27,140 bases of DNA from an uncultured Adlercreutzia sp. (GTDB taxonomy: Bacteria > Actinomycetota > Coriobacteriia > Coriobacteriales > Eggerthellaceae): contig CABSMC010000032.1 in the NCBI GenBank assembly GCA_902478715.1, forward strand, positions 1 to 27,140. The letters are read 5' to 3'. Shown piece by piece: positions 24,066 through 27,140 of this stretch (position 1 is the first letter of the stretch; the number at the start of each line of letters is the position of its first letter). The position numbers and the translations under genes were made by a program. The notes beneath the pieces were generated by a model. The model did not search any database. It was not told the origin of the DNA and saw only the letters and a list, made by a program, of their open reading frames with translations.

Positions 24066-24113
24066 TGCTGTTTGAGCACGGCACCACCACCCCGAATCCG
24101 CGCACGGACAAGG
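24066..24113 (+). repeat. Second, partial copy of the right arm of element C
   Basis: TGCTGTTTGAGCACGGCAC occurs identically at 23999-24017 and 24066-24084, 67 bases apart. The similarity continues through the arm to the outer flank (GCGGACAAGCGG in the first, GCACGGACAAGGAG in the second). The second copy (24079-24095) pairs with the left arm 23921-23937 at 16 of 17 positions, slightly better than the first copy does (15 of 17). Its outer end supplies AAGGAG, the ribosome site of the next gene. Confidence 0.8.
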
Positions 24114-24124
24114 AGAGCAATTAA

Positions 24125-24940
24125 GTGGAACTCGTAAACACCCATTGCCATTGCGTCTATTCCGGCCACGGCACCGGCACCATCGCCGAGTACGCCGACG
24201 CCGCCGCGGCCGCCGGCCTGACCACCCTCGCCTTCACCGAGCACTTCCCGCTCTCTGAGGCCTTCGACCCCGAGGAGTACCTCTCCATGAGGCCGCAGAT
24301 GGTCGATGCCTATCTGGCCGAGATCGACGAGGCCCGCGCCCGGCACCCTCAGATAGAGTTTGTCGCCGGCACCGAGATGGACTATCTCGGCGCCTTGGAG
24401 GACCGCCAGCTCACCGAGGACGCCCTGGCCCCCTTCCGCTTCCGTCTGTTGTCGGTGCACTTCATCGACGGCTGGGCCTTCGACGACCCCGACCAGAAGG
24501 CCCGCTGGACGGAGCCCGGCGCGCCGGACGCCATCTGGCGCCGCTACGGCGAGCTGTGGTGCGAGGCGGCTTCGAATGCGAGCCTTCCCTACGACGCCAT
24601 GAGCCATCCGGATCTTGCGAAGAAGTTCGGCTACTACCCGAGCTTCAACTTGGAGCGCCTCTACGACGAGATGGCCGAGGCGGCGCGCGCCGGCGGCCGC
24701 ATGGTGGAGGTGAACACGTCGGGCGCCTACTACGCCTGCGCCGAGATGTTCCCCGCCCCGGGGCTGCTCGCCGCTTTCTGCCGCGCCGGCGTGCCCTGCA
24801 CGGTGGGCTGCGATTCCCACGATCCGGTCAACGTGGCCCGGGACATCGAGCGCGCCTACGGGCTCATGTACGAGGCGGGCTACAGAAGCGTTACCGTCCC
24901 GACAGCCACAGGCGACCGTCGAAGCGTTACCATCGAATAG
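24125..24940 (+). CDS. PHP-family phosphatase, histidinol-phosphatase-like
   Basis: It encodes 271 residues from GTG 24125, nine bases after AAGGAG. It has the PHP metal-site motifs in order: NTHCHCVYSGH at the N-terminus, FTEHFPLS, GTEMDYLG, LLSVHFIDGWAFD, MSHPDLAKKF, and a final GCDSHDPVNVARD. This is the pattern of the HisK/HisJ histidinol-phosphatases that act in histidine synthesis in Firmicutes and Actinobacteria. No other his gene is in the window, so the substrate is an inference; a related sugar- or nucleotide-phosphatase is possible. The last 15 residues are Thr/Arg-rich and lie beyond the conserved fold. Confidence 0.85.
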   Translation: MELVNTHCHCVYSGHGTGTIAEYADAAAAAGLTTLAFTEHFPLSEAFDPEEYLSMRPQMVDAYLAEIDEARARHPQIEFVAGTEMDYLGALEDRQLTEDALAPFRFRLLSVHFIDGWAFDDPDQKARWTEPGAPDAIWRRYGELWCEAASNASLPYDAMSHPDLAKKFGYYPSFNLERLYDEMAEAARAGGRMVEVNTSGAYYACAEMFPAPGLLAAFCRAGVPCTVGCDSHDPVNVARDIERAYGLMYEAGYRSVTVPTATGDRRSVTIE

Positions 24941-24993
24941 GGTGCGTCCGCGATAGGGCGCACCGGTTCCGTTCCAAGAAAGAAGCTGATCAT

Positions 24994-25902
24994 ATGGGAT
25001 TGTTCAACAAGGCCGACAAGGCCAGCACCGAGGCTCTTTCCAAGCGGGGCGAGTCCCATCTCGCGCCGCGTACGTTCAACATGACCATCGGCGGCCTGGA
25101 GAAGGCGCTGCTGAAAGAGTTCCCGGCCGAGGATGCCGAGAAGTGGGACCGCACCGGGCTTTTAGTGGGGGAGCGCTCGCTGCCCGTGACCCGGGTGGCC
25201 GTGGCCCTGGACGCCACGCCGGCCGCCGTGGCCGCGGCTGCCGAGGCTGGGGCCAACGTGCTTCTCACCCATCATCCGGCGTTTCTCGAGGCCCCCGACG
25301 GCTTCGCGCCCGAGGCGAGCGCCCTGGAAAGCCCGGGCGCCGTGGTGTGGGCCGCCATCCGCAACCAGGTGGCGCTCATGGATTTCCACACGGCGCTCGA
25401 TGTGAGCCCGGCGGCGGCCCGGGTGCTGCCCGGTATGTTGGGGCTCAAGTTCACCCTGCGCTTCGCCGAGCCTCTGGAGGGCTCGCGGCGCAAGGGCTAC
25501 GGGCAGATCTGCGAGGTGCCCGACAACGACGGCGAGCCCGAGACCTTGGCGCGCCTGGCGGCCCGTTGCATGGCGGTCTTCGGTCGCGCGCCGCGGGTAT
25601 GGGGTGACCCGGACGCCGCCGTGCGCCGGGTCGTCACGGCCACGGGCTCGGCGGCCAGCCTCGCGCCGGCGCTCGTCGCCGCCGGGGCGGACGCCGTCGT
25701 CTGCGGCGAGATGAAGTACCATACCGCGCTGGAGCTGGCGGCGGCGCACGTCGCCGTCATCGAGCTCGGCCACGACGTGAGCGAGCTGCCCTTGGTGGCC
25801 GTGCTGGCCGAGGCGCTGGCCCGCGCCGGCGTCCCCGCCGAGGCGGTGACGCTCGTCGATCAGTCCGAGAACTGGTGGACGCCGGAGGCCGTCCGCGTCT
25901 AG
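24994..25902 (+). CDS. NIF3-like dinuclear metal-centre protein (GTP cyclohydrolase I type 2 family)
   Basis: It encodes 302 residues from ATG 24994; the upstream purine run (AAGAAAGAAG) is a weak ribosome site. After an unconserved 30-residue leader, the NIF3 fold begins (MTIGGLEKALLKEFPAEDAEKWDRTGLLVGE). LLTHHPAFLEAPD carries metal-binding histidines, and the later CGEMKYHTALELAAAHVAVIELGHDVSE carries the rest. NIF3/YqfO proteins are widespread and bind two metals; their physiological role is not settled despite the automatic GTP cyclohydrolase label. It is followed by the coiled-coil zinc-ribbon gene, a pairing common in Actinobacteria and Firmicutes. Confidence 0.9.
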   Translation: MGLFNKADKASTEALSKRGESHLAPRTFNMTIGGLEKALLKEFPAEDAEKWDRTGLLVGERSLPVTRVAVALDATPAAVAAAAEAGANVLLTHHPAFLEAPDGFAPEASALESPGAVVWAAIRNQVALMDFHTALDVSPAAARVLPGMLGLKFTLRFAEPLEGSRRKGYGQICEVPDNDGEPETLARLAARCMAVFGRAPRVWGDPDAAVRRVVTATGSAASLAPALVAAGADAVVCGEMKYHTALELAAAHVAVIELGHDVSELPLVAVLAEALARAGVPAEAVTLVDQSENWWTPEAVRV

Positions 25903-25949
25903 TTGCGTAATTTTCTCCATTGCCCCTGCCCAAGATCTGGGTTTTCGCC

Positions 25950-25955
25950 TATTAT
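25950..25955 (+). promoter_or_regulatory. Possible -10 box for the zinc-ribbon gene
   Basis: TATTAT lies 36 bases before the start codon. TTGCCC at 25920-25925 is too far upstream (24-base spacer) to be its normal -35 box, so support is partial. Confidence 0.35.
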
Positions 25956-25991
25956 TGTCGGGAAGAAAACAGAGATCGAAAGTGAGGTTCC

Positions 25992-26708
25992 ATGGAGGCT
26001 ACGCGCGAGGATATCGAGGGTCTGTTCGAGCTGCAGCGCATCGATCTCGAGATCAAGCGTCTGAGCAAGGAGCTGGACGAGCTGCCCCAGCGCGGCATCA
26101 TCGTGGCCGCCCGCGACAAGAAGGCCGCCATCGAGGCCAAATCCGAGCAGGTGGCCGAGCTCAAGCGCGCCACTACGAAGAAGATCACCCGCATCGACGA
26201 CGAGGACGCGTCGCTCGCCAAGAAAGAGGCCGGTGTCCAGGCCGCCATCGACGCCGCTCACGGCGACTTCCGCAACGTGGAGGCCCGCACCAAGGAGCTG
26301 GCCGGCATCGTTCGCCGTCGCGCCACCATTGCCGAGGATCGTGCCGGAGTGGCCGCCGAGCTGGACAAGATCGGCGCCATGGAGGCTCAGATCGCGCTTG
26401 CTCTGGAAGAGATCAGCGCCAAGGAGCAGGAGGCCATCGACTCGTTCCAGAAGCAGGGGGGCGACCTCAAACTCGCCATCACCAAGCTGGAGGCAGCTCG
26501 CGGCCAGGTAGAGGCGAAGGTCTCCCCGCAGCTTCTGGGCGTCTACAACCGCACGGCGGCTCGCTCCGGTGTGGCCATCGGCGTGCTCGACGGCAACCGC
26601 TGCGGCGCCTGCCGTACGATCATCGACGGCGGCCGTCTCATCGATCTGCGCAACCAGGCACCGCTGGGTATGTGCCCCTCGTGCAAGCGTTTGCTGGTGA
26701 TCGCATAA
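25992..26708 (+). CDS. Coiled-coil protein with C-terminal C4 zinc ribbon (DUF164 / zf-RING_7 type)
   Basis: It encodes 238 residues from ATG 25992; GAGG sits at 25983-25986. Residues about 10-175 are a long charged heptad coiled coil (LQRIDLEIKRLSKELDELP... through EEISAKEQEAIDSFQKQ). The C-terminus has a zinc ribbon made by RCGACR and MCPSCK, two CxxC pairs about 25 residues apart. This is the C4-type zinc ribbon family often found beside NIF3 genes. The coiled coil suggests a dimer or a tethering role; nucleic-acid binding by the ribbon is plausible. The specific function is not established. Confidence 0.9.
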   Translation: MEATREDIEGLFELQRIDLEIKRLSKELDELPQRGIIVAARDKKAAIEAKSEQVAELKRATTKKITRIDDEDASLAKKEAGVQAAIDAAHGDFRNVEARTKELAGIVRRRATIAEDRAGVAAELDKIGAMEAQIALALEEISAKEQEAIDSFQKQGGDLKLAITKLEAARGQVEAKVSPQLLGVYNRTAARSGVAIGVLDGNRCGACRTIIDGGRLIDLRNQAPLGMCPSCKRLLVIA

Positions 26709-26714
26709 TTTCTG

Positions 26715-26744
26715 TTGCCCTCTCGCCGCGCGCTGTGCTATAGT
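26715..26744 (+). promoter_or_regulatory. Promoter of rpmB
   Basis: TTGCCC (26715-26720), an 18-base spacer and TATAGT (26739-26744) lie 50 bases upstream of the rpmB ATG and just after the stop of the zinc-ribbon gene. rpmB therefore probably has its own transcription start. Confidence 0.75.
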
Positions 26745-26794
26745 TGGCGAGCTGTGTCCAAAACGAAACAACAAGCACTACGGAGTTGATATCA

Positions 26795-26986
26795 ATGTCG
26801 AAGGTTTGCGAAGTTTGCGGTAAGCACCCGGTTGCCGGTCGTAGCATCAGCCACTCTCACCGTGTGAGCAACCGCATGTTCCGTCCCAACATCCAGAAGA
26901 TCACCATTCGCGACGCGAAGGGCCATGTCCGTCGCGCCAACGTGTGCACCTCCTGCATGAAGGCCGGAAAGGTGGAGCGCGCCTAG
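26795..26986 (+). CDS. rpmB: Ribosomal protein L28 (bL28), zinc-binding form
   Basis: It encodes 63 residues from ATG 26795, with CGGAG about nine bases upstream. The start MSKVCEVCGKHPVAGRSISHSHRVSNRMFRPNIQ is the classical bL28 signature. The protein keeps both CxxC pairs (CEVC and CTSC), so it is the C+ form that binds zinc, as opposed to the cysteine-free paralogue that some Actinobacteria make under zinc limitation. It is a component of the 50S subunit. It is monocistronic as far as the window shows, with a promoter before and a terminator after. Confidence 0.97.
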   Translation: MSKVCEVCGKHPVAGRSISHSHRVSNRMFRPNIQKITIRDAKGHVRRANVCTSCMKAGKVERA

Positions 26987-27022
26987 CAAGAGCGCTCCCG
27001 CTTTCTTTTCCAGAGAATCCAC

Positions 27023-27051
27023 AAGCCCGCCCCGCGGGCTTTCTCTGTTTT
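27023..27051 (+). terminator. Rho-independent terminator after rpmB
   Basis: AAGCCCGC (27023-27030) and GCGGGCTT (27034-27041) form an 8-bp stem with a CCC loop, followed by TCTCTGTTTT. CAGAGAA (27011-27017) and TTCTCTG (27041-27047) could extend the hairpin at its base in an alternative fold. Confidence 0.8.
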
Positions 27052-27110
27052 GGCACAAAGTTGACGACGCGAAGGAGGCGGGACGGCCCGCGCGCAGGTT
27101 GCGCAGCGAC

Positions 27111-27135
27111 TGGAACAGCCCAGTGGGCTGTTCCA
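27111..27135. repeat. Perfect 25-base hairpin at the right edge
   Basis: TGGAACAGCCCA (27111-27122) and TGGGCTGTTCCA (27124-27135) are perfectly complementary around a single base. No T-run follows within the window on either side. CGCGCAGGTTGCGC just upstream (from about 27090) resembles the left loop strand of elements B and C, so this might be another palindromic element cut by the window end; that is speculative. Confidence 0.5.
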
Positions 27136-27140
27136 CCAAG

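Noticed and set aside
26792..27139. A 115-codon - strand frame antisense to rpmB and running to the right edge
   Set aside because: It is antisense to the certain L28 gene and its terminator, and no supported start or family is visible.
1..27140. CRISPR arrays, tRNA or rRNA genes, transposase genes and prophage genes
   Set aside because: No regularly spaced direct repeats, cloverleaf with CCA-end pattern, rRNA motifs or transposase/integrase-like protein were seen on either strand.

Overview
This is a high-GC bacterial chromosome segment. Ribosomal protein L28 with a four-cysteine zinc site, the gene order tyrA-aroA-cmk-plsC-ispH-(PDZ/radical SAM)-der-plsY-gpsA, and a hybrid kinase paired with a solute-binding lipoprotein all suggest a gut actinobacterium of the class Coriobacteriia, probably family Eggerthellaceae. 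The taxonomic call is inferred from protein character and layout, not from a search. Nearly all genes are on the + strand. High GC creates very long antisense shadow frames, which I have left out.

Region 1 (1-6732) is a defence end. It holds the 3' part of a BREX locus (pglZ, cut by the window edge, then brxL), a 61-residue unknown protein, a cytoplasmic BspA-type leucine-rich-repeat protein, and a toxin-antitoxin pair. That pair joins a RelB/DinJ-like antitoxin to a PIN-domain toxin and is driven by a clear sigma-70 promoter. A perfect 16-bp palindrome abuts its -10 box.

Region 2 (6858-16459) is a tightly packed housekeeping operon of nine genes, several overlapping by 1 to 11 bases. It covers tyrosine and chorismate synthesis (TyrA, AroA), cytidylate kinase, phosphatidic acid synthesis (PlsC, PlsY, GpsA), the last step of the MEP isoprenoid pathway (IspH), a PDZ/radical SAM/DUF512 protein and the ribosome-assembly GTPase Der. 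The DUF512 gene carries a large inverted-repeat element read in frame near its 3' end.

Region 3 (16460-21190) has a 616-base gene-free gap with an inverted-repeat element and two terminators. It is followed by a hybrid histidine kinase translationally coupled to a lipoprotein solute-binding protein, with no permease or separate response regulator in view, and then a nested palindrome containing a terminator.

Region 4 (21191-27140) has an O6-alkylguanine transferase homologue on the - strand whose active-site cysteine is threonine. Downstream on + come rpe, a cysteine desulfurase, a palindromic-element cluster, a PHP-family histidinol-phosphatase-like gene, a NIF3-family gene, a coiled-coil/zinc-ribbon gene and rpmB.

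The most interesting signal is a family of palindromic elements at about 13091-13250, 16480-16606 and 23913-24036. Their stems differ in sequence, but they share an asymmetric internal loop of roughly GCGMAGTTC on one side and CTGTYTGAGC on the other. One copy lies inside a coding sequence, and one is followed by a duplicated half-arm that offers an alternative pairing.
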